Below are positions 1 through 9,125 of a stretch of 19,728 bases of DNA, piece after piece. The notes under the pieces are model-generated. The model was not told the origin of the DNA. It saw only the letters and a list, made by a program, of their open reading frames with translations, and ran no database searches. This DNA is from Trachelipus rathkii. Taxonomy: Eukaryota > Arthropoda > Malacostraca > Isopoda > Trachelipodidae. A program made the position numbers and the translations under genes. Each line of letters opens with the position of its first letter. Positions within the stretch are counted from its first letter, which is position 1. The DNA lies in the NCBI GenBank assembly GCA_015478945.1, contig JABUQX010014801.1, positions 1 through 19,728 on the forward strand. Direction: 5' to 3'.

Positions 1-540
1 GCGGAGTAGTTGAATACATCACAAAAATTCGACTCTCTAAAATCACTTTACGAACAAGGCGAACTGATTCAATTGCCAAGTTACTTAATATATAGAACCG
101 CGAGGTGGTTATGATTAATCTAGTCATAGGACACTTTCCATTTAGGAGAAAGAAGCTATGATAGAGAACGATCTCTCAAACCCAAAAACAGCTCATAAGT
201 CTATTTTGTCCAGCTACTCTGACCATATCACTCTTAACAAAATCTAATCCAACACTCGTAAAATTCGTAGTCGATTTAAATTTTTGGACATATCATCATC
301 TCTCTTCTTATTTAAAGTATGTAATGTAAAGAATAATAACTATAAAAATTATATAAAATATATGCTAAATAAAAGAATAAATTATAATAAATAATAATAA
401 AATGAAGCTGTCATAAAATATAAATCATAAATAAATATATACTATACTATATCCAAAAAATAATACTATCTATATATCCAAACTATAATAATAATATATA
501 TATATATAAATATTAAAAATAGATCAGATCAATAACAGAC
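1..540. other. AT-rich stretch without recognisable gene
   Basis: No convincing open frame or element motif is visible on either strand. From about 300 onward the sequence is strongly A/T rich with short TA runs (about 490-508). It lies beyond the 3' end of the minus-strand LINE and may include its 3' untranslated tail, but no clear boundary is seen. Confidence 0.6.
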
Positions 541-749
541 ACTGTTTATGATCGTCAGGGATTCGAAGGCGTGCTTATATTACAATTTATGAAAGAAAGC
601 AGCCTCTATATCAGTTGAGAATACTTTGAATATTATTTTACAATTCTAAAAGGGCATATTATAGAAAATTGATCACCCGACAAAAAATCCTATACGTAAT
701 TGACAGCTACTGTTATATATTTTACTGTGTTAACATTACACGCTATATT

Positions 750-1100
750 AAAAGAAATGAAATAATATGAGGGTATTTTCGGTGTTCTCCCAAGAAAATA
801 AAGTTACTAATGCTAGCATAGTGAGAAATATATGCAACTAAAATCTGTTTTAGAAATAGTGTTTATGGATCGTAAAGTAGCGAAAATGACTCGGCGAATA
901 GGGTTTCAGTCTGGGGACAATCATAAGAAAATATGGCGAACAGATTGGGGGGTAATGACTACGACAAAATTTGCAAATGGGAGGGGTTCGTAACATATAG
1001 TGACTGTGAGTGATATTTGTGTGGCCAATACGGAGGCATGCAAGTATCACCTCGTGTAGGCGCTTACGACGGTGGAGGTAGACCACTCCCCGATGATCGA
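750..1100 (-). pseudogene. LINE C-terminal segment with Cys/His motif
   Basis: The minus frame at 850-1086 reads RRKRLHEVILACLRIGHTNITHSHYM followed by PPICKFCRSHYPP. The phrase 'EV-LARLRIGHT-LTHS-LL---PP-C--C---LTV-HIL-EC' is a hallmark of the C-terminus of I/Jockey-group ORF2 proteins. Here the first CxxC is present and the following HIL-C part is blurred. A shift of frame leads into TLFSWENTENTLILFHFF and a stop at 748-750, which fits the usual end of the protein. No start codon belongs to this piece; it is the tail of the long broken ORF2. Confidence 0.75.
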
Positions 1101-1439
1101 CCTTACATTTCTAAGTTTCTCTCTCTGATCATTCGTACCAGGGCGCTCATTGACCAATAAGAATCGAAACCTGCTTGTCGGAGAGCAAGATAGTTATCGG
1201 TTGATGGGAGGTAGCCTTGACGAATGGCATCCGGGAGGTACCAGGAACAACTCACTCCGAAAAGAGAAGTTGGCCATTTTGGCCTCTCATGTCAAGATGA
1301 TTTCTTCAGTTTTAACCCCTACATGGAGGAGGGTCCAACATAAAATATTTGTTTCTTGGCGCGGGAATGGAGCCAGCCGAAGAATTGCTGACAGCAGATA
1401 AGCATTAGTGTTTTTGGAATAGTGAGGTTTTTAAGAGCT

Positions 1440-2150
1440 TTGGTAGCGCGCTGTGAGCCGACTTACTTGATAAATGACATAAGAGCTGAATCTTGGTTTT
1501 AAGGGATCTAGATTCGCAGAAAGCGCAAATCATTATAGACATTAATTCTGCCCTGGGAAAATTGAAACATGAGGGGGGGGTAGGGTATGGGAAAGGTTGC
1601 GATAAGGAAAGAGCAGATGCGCCCACACTGTTCCCCGTCTTTAGAGTCGTCAGTAAAATACTGCGAGTAACTCATCGTGAACTTGCGGGATGAGACAAGG
1701 AATAAGATGCCTTAAACAGGCCGCATAGAATGGCTAGATTTGAGAGATAGGAGGCTCAGAGCCAAGCAATAATCGGTGGGAGCGGGGGAATAACAAGGTG
1801 TATATCCTTACATCGTATCGAAGAAAGGCAGCACCTTTTGTAAAGGGAAGCTAAGGAAGTTAAGGGTGTTATGACCGTGTCTCGCAAAACTGGACACCGT
1901 ATTAAGGATCTGAGGAACTCCTGCAGAACTCGAGGTGTCAGAGGCAGACGGTATTGGTGTTTGAAACGCAAGATAACTTGTAAACACAGTGCATGTATTC
2001 TCTTCGAGAGAGAGTGGCATCACATTGGCTTCAACTTTAAAGCTTACCCAGGGGACGATCGGAAGGCTCCAAGTGGAGATCGGAATCGCTCGTTTTGCTA
2101 TGGGATAAAACAGATTGTAGTAGAGTAGGGGAGGCTGACCATTATACCTA
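1440..2150 (-). pseudogene. LINE post-RT region and RNase H remnant
   Basis: On the minus strand, VEANVMPLSLEENT (about 1985-2030) corresponds to the 'EAGVMPLSLRR' segment between RT and RNase H in Jockey-like proteins. QYFTDDSKDGEQCG (about 1625-1665) matches the RNase H start 'YTDGSK', with the first catalytic Asp retained. SIFPGQN follows where 'SIFTAEL' is expected, so the catalytic Glu is lost. CHLSSKSAHSAL (about 1450-1490) stands where the 'YSDSRSAL' motif should be, with the catalytic Asp replaced by Ser. The domain is therefore recognisable but inactive. Frames change several times. Confidence 0.65.
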
Positions 2151-2279
2151 CAAGCACCATAGTCAAGCTTTCGATCAACACTTAGGGCGATAAATAAGCC
2201 GTAAAGGGACTTCGCGATTCAAAGCGCCCCCAAGATATTTGAGGCGAGATGAGTAATACGTCAAGCGCGCGATGACAAG

Positions 2280-3172
2280 ATATGTTTTACAGCTGTTTGT
2301 TTTCAGGAGTTTAATGTTAAGTGGTCATCTAGAATGAGTCTATGAAATTTGACCTGTGTAAGTAATAGGAATAGGGTGACCCGTATAAGGTTAGGTTCGC
2401 TGGAAGAAGGTGGCCAAGTTCTTCGATCCCTTTTTTCCTTAAAAGCATGCTGAGGTTTTGGTGGGAGAAAAAAACGGAAGCCATGGGAGTTACCCATTTG
2501 TTGAAATAATTCTCAACAGCTAGTTGAAGTTTGCCGTTCGAGAAAGCGCAGCTGTTGGCACCGGCTATGTATAACGCAAGGTCATCCACATAGAGAGAAG
2601 AATTTGACAGTCGCTGGGATAGAAGTAACGATCTATCATTAAAATCTGAGAGCCAAATAGATAGTAATACACTTAGAACATTGCCTTGCGGAACGCTTCA
2701 TCCAGAGATAAGTGGACGTGAACGAAAAGAAGAGCAGCCGAACTTGGATTATATACATGTATTGACAGAAGGCGTTATTGATGAAAAGAGAGAGTTGTTC
2801 GCGGAAACAAGGCGAAATGAAGTATTAAAGGAGATACCACAGTTCTCCCACGTTAGTGGCTCGTCAAGCTTATTTTCAAGGTCACAAGACCAAGAACCAT
2901 CCAACCAGTTAAGGAGAAGGCTTCCGGATGTCATGGTCTAGTTTCACGCAAGGGGTTCCGCAGGTCTGAACGATTTTATGCGGAAACACAAATTAGGAAG
3001 TTTGAGAAAGCTTGACGGCTTTCCAGAACAGGGAGTAAGCGGCCAGAACCATTTATCTCCATTAATTTTACAAGAATGACAGGATCAGCCGATAATATGG
3101 TCTTTGGTTGTCCGCCAGCTTCGGATCTTTTCCAGGTTTGGGAATAGGAATTACAAAAGCTGTAGTCCAAAT
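2280..3172 (-). pseudogene. LINE reverse transcriptase, catalytic part
   Basis: On the minus strand this begins with TTAFVIPIPKPGKD and KLADN (3110-3170), the conserved 'I-KPGKD-----NYRPI' block. It continues through a decayed fingers/palm region and reaches SVPQGNVLSVLL (about 2660-2697) and LYVDDLALYIAGAN (about 2555-2597). The two catalytic aspartates of YVDD are encoded at 2581-2586. After that come NGKLQLAVENYFNKWV and a thumb segment (FDDHLTLNSWKQ-like). Blocks are spread over different minus frames separated by stops, so no functional RT can be made. The order and spacing match an I/Jockey-type RT. The FMDL--AYD-type block is not clearly readable. Confidence 0.8.
3165..3172. repeat. 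Target-site duplication, left copy (gtccaaat)
   Basis: The eight bases gtccaaat lie directly before the CAGGG terminus of the MITE and recur exactly after its other end at 3470-3477. Eight-base duplications are typical of hAT-superfamily insertions. Confidence 0.93.
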
Positions 3173-3469
3173 CAGGGTTGTGGAGTCGGTTCAAAAATTT
3201 TCCGACTCACGACTCCACCACTGACTTCAAAATTACCAAGACTCTTTCTCCGACCAAATCTTCAAAATTACCGACTCAGACTCCACCCTTTTGAAATATT
3301 GCGACTCCCGACTCCTTTTTTGAAAATTACTGACTCTTGAAAAATTACCGCTCCGACTCCCTCCGAATCCACCTCTTTCATAATTACCGATCCGAATCCA
3401 CCCTTTTCAATTGCCAGACTTCCGACTCACTCTCTTCAAAACTACCGACTCCCCGACTCCACAACCCTG
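3173..3469. mobile_element. hAT-like MITE with CAGGGTTGTGGAGTCGG termini
   Basis: This is a non-coding 297-bp element. Its left end is CAGGGTTGTGGAGTCGG and its right end is the exact reverse complement, giving a 17-bp perfect terminal inverted repeat. It is flanked by a perfect 8-bp duplication (gtccaaat). The inside is a run of diverged tandem units built from 'cgactcc' and 'ttcaaaattacc' blocks, about 35-50 bp each. There is no transposase; movement would need an autonomous hAT element elsewhere. It sits inside the RT region of the minus-strand LINE, so it is younger than that LINE. The superfamily is inferred from the CAGGG-type end and the 8-bp duplication. Confidence 0.9.
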
Positions 3470-3477
3470 GTCCAAAT
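3470..3477. repeat. Target-site duplication, right copy (gtccaaat)
   Basis: Exact repeat of 3165-3172 immediately after the right terminus of the MITE. On the minus strand it encodes the end of the LINE segment SFPSIWT. Confidence 0.93.
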
Positions 3478-3780
3478 AGATGGAAAAGAAGAATCGATCC
3501 AGATTCTGTTATATAGATCCAGCAAAAATGCTGACGTCGAAGGATGGATATGACGGAGCATGATGTACGAAATATGTCTGGGACCAAGGGCACCGTTTTT
3601 GCTATTTGCCAATGCAGTTTGATAGCTCTGCAAAGTGTAAAAAAGAACGGTTGTTAGAGTATGATCCTCCCCTTTCGCTGTTGACAAAGTCATGGGTAGT
3701 GCGGTGTCGGTTCTAAGTTTTTGAAAGGCTTCAGTGATAACGGAAAGAACTCGAGTGGCTAGCAAAACTGTAACACGCAT
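3478..3780 (-). pseudogene. LINE reverse transcriptase, N-terminal part
   Basis: The minus frame ending near 3478 contains ALANSKNGALGPRHISYIML, RHIHPSTSAFLLDLYNRIW and SFPSIWT. This is the start of the RT domain of Jockey-like elements (usual pattern: A L ... S A x G P D x I ... M L ... L ... Y N x I W ... F P x x W). In the 'GPDxI' position the Asp is replaced by Arg. The coding sense breaks off exactly at the border of the inserted MITE (target duplication 3470-3477) and resumes at 3172 with TTAFVIPIPKPGKD. The frame upstream of this block is disturbed by stops at about 3780-3860. It is non-functional. Confidence 0.8.
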
Positions 3781-3861
3781 CCGCTACAGCAGACAGGAAT
3801 TAGAGGATCGTCACTCAGTTTATATCAGCGCCCCATAACGAAGGACTGGTGGGTGAGGAAG

Positions 3862-4426
3862 TTATTGGACGCGAGGAGATATTTTCTGTGCAACATTTTC
3901 ACCCACACATAAAGGAACGGGCGAAGTTGTGGAGTTACAGTCCGATTTGTAAGTTCGACAAATATTGTTACAGCGCGTTAGGCGATATAATATCGCCCTG
4001 AGATCTCGCTGCGGCTGCTTATAAAAATAATACAATGTTTCTGGGGCTGTTTGGGGTGGTACGGTTCCTTTGGTATTGCCTGTATAGGTTCTTTCTTCTT
4101 CCTCTCGGTTGTCTTGTGCCCACACTCATTAAGGGACCACCAAGGGTTGCCGCGTCTGCCTGAGGCAAGATTGCGGAATTGCAACGCTTCCCGCTTCGCC
4201 CGAGATTACCGCAGCTTTCTGGAAAAACACGAAACGACATCATCAACAGTCGGAAATCGGTTATTGAAAGGGATAAAGGATAGCAGTGACCTGATAAAAA
4301 GGAGCCACTCCGCTCGATCCATAAAAGCAGCTGGAGTAAGGGTTTCTTGCATTGGGCTTTAGGAACAAGCTCACAATTTTTCATGCTATTACGGGGTAAT
4401 GAGTTCAACTGCACAGCAATAAACAA
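3862..4426 (-). pseudogene. LINE endonuclease-RT linker remnant
   Basis: On the minus strand this segment reads FMDRAEWLLFIRSLL, then FPTVDDVVSCFSRKL, then NPWWSLNECGHKTTERKKK around 4085-4160. In I/Jockey-group ORF2 proteins the stretch between endonuclease and RT carries a typical P-WW--EC----R-KK signature followed by a basic, Arg-rich run, which is what is seen here. The frame changes between the first and second half (two overlapping minus frames at 3978-4184 and 4019-4426 each carry part of it). The segment has no catalytic role; its value is that it links the endonuclease remnant to the RT remnant as one element. Confidence 0.7.
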
Positions 4427-4439
4427 TCAAAGGGGACAG

Positions 4440-5050
4440 GTAAAAACGATCATAAAGGGAAATCGGAGAAAAAGGAAATACTTCAACTACAAGAAGTCGT
4501 GTTGTAAGTCTAAACGTTCATAGTAGGGAGTCTGTCGTTAAGTTGCTCCCCAGGGAACAAGGGGGTTAGGATGATCTATTAGATCTTGGACTAGGACGAG
4601 GTGACGAGTTGCCATAAGGGGTGACGGACGATTGGACGTTCCTAGTATAACATACAACCGGAGTAGGCGAGCTGTTTTAAAAGATCAGCTAAGTCGACTT
4701 TAGTAAATTCACTACTCGGAGCCAAATAGGTTGAACATATTGTAATCTCGGTGGGCAAGTGAATTCGTGCTGCTACTGCACATGAAGTTTGGTTGGAGGA
4801 GAGGACTGGGGAATAGGGGATAGATTTTTGAATGAGTATTCTACCCTCTCACATTGTCACCTCTTTCTATAGAAGTCAACGGCGATTTTATATTCACATG
4901 GTTGAAAGAAGTCACGATGACATAGTCGAAGTTCCTGCACACATATGCACTTTGGTGTACATATGTCTTATTTAGTTGAACAAAGTTTCTTCGAAATTAG
5001 AGTAATTAGCCAGACAATTAATTGTAAAGAAGTAGTCAATGATGAGTTAT
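4440..5050 (-). pseudogene. LINE endonuclease domain remnant
   Basis: This is the N-terminal AP-endonuclease-like domain, which in LINEs nicks target DNA to prime reverse transcription. On the minus strand KCICVQELRL appears around 4925-4955, with the Glu of the CVQE-type motif at 4932-4934. RDFFQPCEYKIAVDFYR follows, and then ICSTYLAPSSEF and KVDLADLLKQL at about 4660-4750, matching the usual 'S-YLPPS ... DL--LL-QL' core. The expected GDFN and SDH motifs cannot be read cleanly. At least three frame changes and several stops are needed to connect the pieces, so it cannot encode an active enzyme. No start codon is assigned. Upstream (about 5070-5870) is where an ORF1 would lie. Confidence 0.7.
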
Positions 5051-5069
5051 GATATTATCGACATGGTGT

Positions 5070-5870
5070 CATTAGAGAAGCGATTTTTCTATGCTGAACC
5101 TTGGGGGTACTGTTGGAAGGTGGGTCTTCGATTGAGGAGGGAAGGTTGAGAGGTGGGTCTCGGCGATGCGAGAAGGCACAACCAAACCTGGGGGTAAATC
5201 AGTGTACATACACCAGAGATTTAGGTTGTATGACCTCTTTTTTGGGGGAGTTTTCAGATGTATTTGGTGAAAGAGCTTCAGCATGAATGCGAGATAAAGG
5301 TTGATTCAACAAATGCCAACTTCAATGTGGGTTTTGGTTGAGTTAATAAGAAGAGCAAAATATCGTAATGCCTCATATTTATTAGTATTAGTGGTGTCAG
5401 ATATACCGCCTTGGCTAAGCAGATTCCGAAATGTGGGGAGGGACAATAAGTTGTTTCCATGGAAACTAGGGGAAGGAAGGTGCTAACCGGAAGGGTATTG
5501 TTCTTTTTGAGAAGTGTTAGGTTACGAATATCGAATTTCCAATATGGGAATTCGTTGAATTGGCAAGGTCTGTAATTCTGGAGATTTTCCCAGTCTTCAT
5601 CATTACAGGGTGACTTTTTGAGGAAATTAGGTAAGCTGAATTGGAGAATGTGGGCTCTAGGTCTAACTTCAATGCTCAACAGACCCCAGAACGTTAGAGC
5701 GTTATTGCGAATGCTTACGTTTGAACAGTTTTCCATCACCTTTTCTCGGAGTGCGGAAGCATTAGAAAGAGACAATGGGATAACGATCACGCATCAAGCT
5801 CCAATTTGGGAAGCAGGGGTTTCAATTCATTGCTGAGGTATAGAATCCCTTAGAGAGCGCTGATAAAGGA
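5070..5870 (-). pseudogene. Possible LINE ORF1 remnant (unrecognised)
   Basis: The minus frame at 5278-5790 (about 170 residues) and the overlapping frame at 5072-5284 lie just upstream of the LINE endonuclease, where a Gag-like ORF1 would be expected. The segment near 5100-5160 is Pro/Ser rich (THLSTFPPQSKTHLPTVPP), as ORF1 tails often are. I do not see the CCHC zinc knuckles that would settle it, and no residue pattern is firmly recognised. The call rests on position, and the frames could be chance. Confidence 0.3.
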
Positions 5871-7790
5871 ACTCGGGAGAAGAGGTTATAGGAAGATTCA
5901 GAAGAAGCTATTGCTTTTTTGTAGACTATTAGATGGTTGGTTGTGGGTTGTTCAATAGCTGGGATTGTTTGGGTAGTCTTTTGAAGCCTTTGCTTTTGTC
6001 TCTGAAATAAGACTTATGGCGAGGTCTCTTCTGACTCTGATTTGCATTTTTACATCTGGAGTTACTGTGTTTTGGTAATTAACAAATTCGTTGCTCTATA
6101 TTTTACAAACGAATCAATCTATATAACTTGGCACGGACTATTCATTTCTGTGTTTCCTTGAACATCTTTTTCCAGGGATTTTAGTAATAGTGGGAAGGCG
6201 AATTAAGGGACAAAAGAGACCGTCCTCTTGCATTGCATAAGTTTGGGAAACCAATTTGGTGAGTATGGGACAGTGTGTCTTTAAAGGAAATGGTTTTTCC
6301 AAATTTTAATATTGAATGAGCCAGCTTAGTTTCATTGCTAGTTTTGTTGAAAACTTAGTACTCAGGATAGGCTTGTTGATAGTTTTTGGACGGGGGATTG
6401 AATCAAGGGCTGCTTTTGTACTCTTTGAGAAGATTGGCAACTCAAGGTGTGGCAGTTAAACGGTAGACAGGTTGCAAAGTACCATGCTAAAGTTTTCAGT
6501 GGGATTTTAAGAAGGACTTCTGTTAGGCATAACGGTGTTATGTTTGGCGATTAACACGCGGAGTGCGTGGCGGAGGCAGCTGTAAATTGTGGCCGTAAGA
6601 TTGACTTTGATGTCTGATAATTTTTTTCCTGTGCGGCTGCCGTATAACATCTCCTGTTCAATTTATGTATGGTATACATGCTCTAAAACCTCCTGTTCAA
6701 CAGGTAAGGACGGGCATTTGAGATAAGAAGCATGTGGGGTCCTCTACATTAGGGGTATATTACTGGAGTGTGAAATACATTCCTCGCGCTTGAGGCATGT
6801 AATGTCATACCTGTCCCCTACAGTATTTTCGGGACGACCAAAACACTAGCACGTTGCCATTTGCAGCAACGTCTGGGTCGAGGGATAAACACTGTTGCGA
6901 ACACTGTGACTTATGAACACTATTCTCTCTTAGACACCTTTGGTAAGGTGGTCCTAAGGTGGATAAGAGAGAGATAATTAAAAGTCAGCAGCTCACAACG
7001 GGGATTTGGTTTGGATCAGAGACTTTTCCCAGCTGAGGGGATAAATCTCATAAACGCTTTGGTTAAACGGAAAATATATATAATTCTGTTTGGAGTTCTT
7101 GATATACCAAAATGAGCAAGCTTGTATCTTCGTACTTTCTGTTCATGACCAATACTATGTGCCTTTAGATACGTTTCTTATTTCATAAGGAGTAGAAATA
7201 AGAAGGAATATTTGTGCGAGAGATGTAAAGGATGACAGAATGGAACTTTGATTTTGGTTAGCAGCTTTTACGAGAATGGACCCATTCATCATCAATGTGA
7301 CTGGGAGGGTCTTCAACTACCTAGGACTTTTTCATGCTCATACTGCTGAGCCAAGAATGGTATCTGTGCTCAGTAATAGCATATTGGAAGGTAGTGGAAT
7401 CGCAGTAATGTAATACATCGGAATTGACATGTCTGCTGACATTCCTGGAGGGGAGCAAGCATATGGAGTAAACGATGAGACGACTGTTCTCGGGGGCACC
7501 TTGGGGTGTTTAGGGATTTGCTGGTCGAGATCGTGTGAAATTTTTGCACAAAGGACCTCAGGTGTTAGGAGACAGTAAAGGCATTAGATTACCGCAAGGA
7601 TACTAGAAGTAGATAAGGGGAACGCGGTGGTCAGGCTGGTGTACCTGATAGATTGCGTATTAGTTGTTTGATGTTGTTCGGACTCAACTTGGTTAAAACG
7701 TTATTTTCATTTAAGGCTTTTCCATAAAATTTTTTTACGACAAACTTCGTCTCCATGGATGAACAACATAATAATAAAGCAAATGAGACA
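5870..7790. other. Intergenic stretch, nothing firmly recognised
   Basis: There is no long open frame and no element signature on either strand. Two minor items were seen: an imperfect inverted repeat at 6921-6976, and a plus-strand stretch at about 7260-7580 that stays nearly open (one stop) and includes DPFIINVTGRVFNYLGLFHA. Neither matches anything I recognise. Base composition is ordinary compared with the TA arrays to the right. Confidence 0.5.
6921..6976. repeat. Imperfect inverted repeat (hairpin)
   Basis: The left arm tattctctcttagacacctt (6921-6940) pairs imperfectly with the right arm around aaggtggataagagagagat (6957-6976) across a short loop. The loop region repeats 'aaggtgg'. 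Function is unknown. Confidence 0.5.
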
Positions 7791-7997
7791 TTAAACTGTA
7801 AATAACAGGATCAGGGCTGGATAGGTAGATAATATTTCTAGAAGAGGTAATCGCTTTCTCTCACATAGCAGTGTCACAGTACAGAGAACCCACACGACAA
7901 ACCCCGACCCCACCCCGTAGGTGGGCTGGTGGATGTGGTTCGAATATCCTCCGCAGAACTCTAACGTCGTGACCCACCCGCGTATCACACGGCACCT

Positions 7998-8400
7998 TAT
8001 ATCTTTGTAATCATCGTAAAGGCCGCAGATTATAAAAACAAAGGTGCAGAACAAACTCCCCAGTGGTTTAGCCAAGGGCTCAGATATCCTACAATTGGCG
8101 GCCGATCAGAGGTGAGCGTAATGACCGGTTTCCCAACTGTACCCTCATCCTACGGGGAGGAAGTGTGGGTGTGAACTGTACCCCCATGCGGGAAAAGAGG
8201 CCGACCGGAAGTATGGGGCTGTCACCAGAAAAAGGGGGACGGCAACCTTATACAAATAATTAAAGGGACTTATGGGTGGGAATTCAACAAAAAAAAAAGT
8301 CAGTTCTTCGGTCTAGGACACTGAAGGGCAGTATATCCGCCAACAGTATCCGCGACCACCCACCAACATCAAGGTAACTGACTGCGGGTGTGTGTGTGTG
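7998..8400. repeat. Dispersed repeat, copy A (ends in (TG)n)
   Basis: This stretch is closely similar to 17829-18238. Shared landmarks in order are 'gcagaacaa', 'ctccccagtgg', 'ctacaattggcgg', 'atcagaggtgagcgta', 'gtaccctcatcc', 'ggggaggaagtgtggg', 'gcaaccttatacaaataatt', a poly-A run, 'ggacactgaagggcag' and 'aaggtaactgactgcggg', then (TG)n and a TA array. Copies differ by many small indels. Similarity stops at about 7998 on the left. No coding sense is recognised. It could be a SINE-like element, a non-autonomous element, or (judging by copy B, which abuts the second LINE) the 5' untranslated part of that LINE on the minus strand. Confidence 0.85.
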
Positions 8401-8455
8401 TAATATATAATATAATATATAATATTATATTATTATAATATATTTATATATATTA

Positions 8456-8493
<38 letters not shown>

Positions 8494-8530
8494 ATATATC
8501 TATATAAATATATATTTGTATTAATTATTA
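8388..8530. repeat. (TG)n followed by (TA)n microsatellite
   Basis: A short gtgtgtgt run at 8388-8400 passes into a TA-dominated tract with interruptions. The same order, repeat then TG then TA, occurs at the other copy (18213 onward). Confidence 0.9.
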
Positions 8531-8636
8531 TATTATACTATATTAACAAAATATATAAATTCCTCAATAAAATTTATTTGGTATTAAAAGCAATATTTTA
8601 ATTTATATTAAATAATTGATTAAGAAGATTTTACTC

Positions 8637-8735
8637 TCGATAAAGCGTGAGATTCGAACGTTGGAACTCCGAAGATTATGCTAGATGATTAACAACAACC
8701 GGAATGCCTCTATCCACTAGGCTCAACACGTCCCC
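8637..8735 (-). ncRNA. tRNA-like segment (SINE head or tRNA pseudogene)
   Basis: On the minus strand 'GAGCCTAGTGGATAG' (about 8711-8725) resembles a pol III A box and D arm, with GCCT/AGGC able to pair. 'CGTTCGAATCTC' (about 8649-8660) resembles a B box/T loop. The part between them, including GGTTGTTGTTAATCA, looks like an anticodon region, perhaps Asn-like (GTT). The T stem does not pair properly and the segment is longer than a standard tRNA, so a functional tRNA is unlikely. A tRNA-derived SINE head or a pseudogene fits better. Confidence 0.4.
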
Positions 8736-9093
8736 AAAATTATAATTAATAATTTATCTATAACGTTGACTCCTTTTTTATTAATATAAAGTTTGTTTAT
8801 ATATAATAAATACTATATATATATTAATATATACCTATATACTATTATAAATATATAATATATATAATATATATATATATTATATTAATAAATAAATTAT
8901 ATATCATAATATATATACTATATATAAGAGAAAGGGGGTTTTTTGGGGGGGGGGGGTTTTTTTTTTTCCCCCCCCCGAAAAAAATTCCAAAAAAATCTGT
9001 CACATTAATTATATATATATGATATATATATATTATTATATTATATATATATATATATAAAACATATATATATAAAATATATATATATATACT

Positions 9094-9124
<31 letters not shown>
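8736..9124. repeat. TA-rich microsatellite tract with homopolymer stack
   Basis: Mostly TA/AT repeats with A/T-rich interruptions. At 8934-8984 runs of G5, T6, G12, T11, C9 and A7 follow one another. A minus-strand open frame here (8845-9201) encodes only Tyr/Ile repeats and is not a gene. The tract forms the left flank of the copia element. Confidence 0.9.
9120..9124. repeat. Candidate target-site duplication, left (atata)
   Basis: The five bases atata precede the TG of the 5' LTR and also follow the CA of the 3' LTR (14549-14553). Five bases is the usual size for Ty1/copia, but both sides are TA repeats, so the match alone proves little. Confidence 0.5.

Positions 9125-9125
<1 letters not shown>

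Larger units (their letters stand above)
748..5050 (-). mobile_element. Degenerate I/Jockey-type LINE (non-LTR retrotransposon)
   Basis: Read on the minus strand from high to low coordinates, the parts follow the order of an I/Jockey-group ORF2. They are an AP-endonuclease start (motif CVQE near 4932), an endonuclease-RT linker (NPWW near 4145), the RT N-terminal part, the RT catalytic YVDD (2581-2592), an RNase H start (YFTDDSKDG near 1650) and a C-terminal RIGHTNITHS...PPICKFC segment. A stop at 748-750 follows the C-terminal FHFF. The parts fall in all three minus frames with many stops, so this is a dead copy. Excluding the inserted MITE the span is about 4.0 kb, close to a full ORF2. The family match is by motif recognition; the exact clade (Jockey, I or relatives with RNase H) is uncertain. 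Confidence 0.8.

Noticed and set aside
1150..1401. Plus-strand open frames at 1150-1401, 1871-2128, 2681-2941 and 4051-4362
   Set aside because: They are antisense to the minus-strand LINE segments, which have recognisable motifs. No motif was seen in the plus frames.
7936..7952. B-box-like ggttcgaatatcc on the plus strand
   Set aside because: No A box at proper distance and no tRNA fold; the motif is too short alone.
7791..8075. 94-residue minus frame resembling a small membrane protein
   Set aside because: It straddles the boundary of the dispersed repeat at about 7998 and has no counterpart; likely chance.
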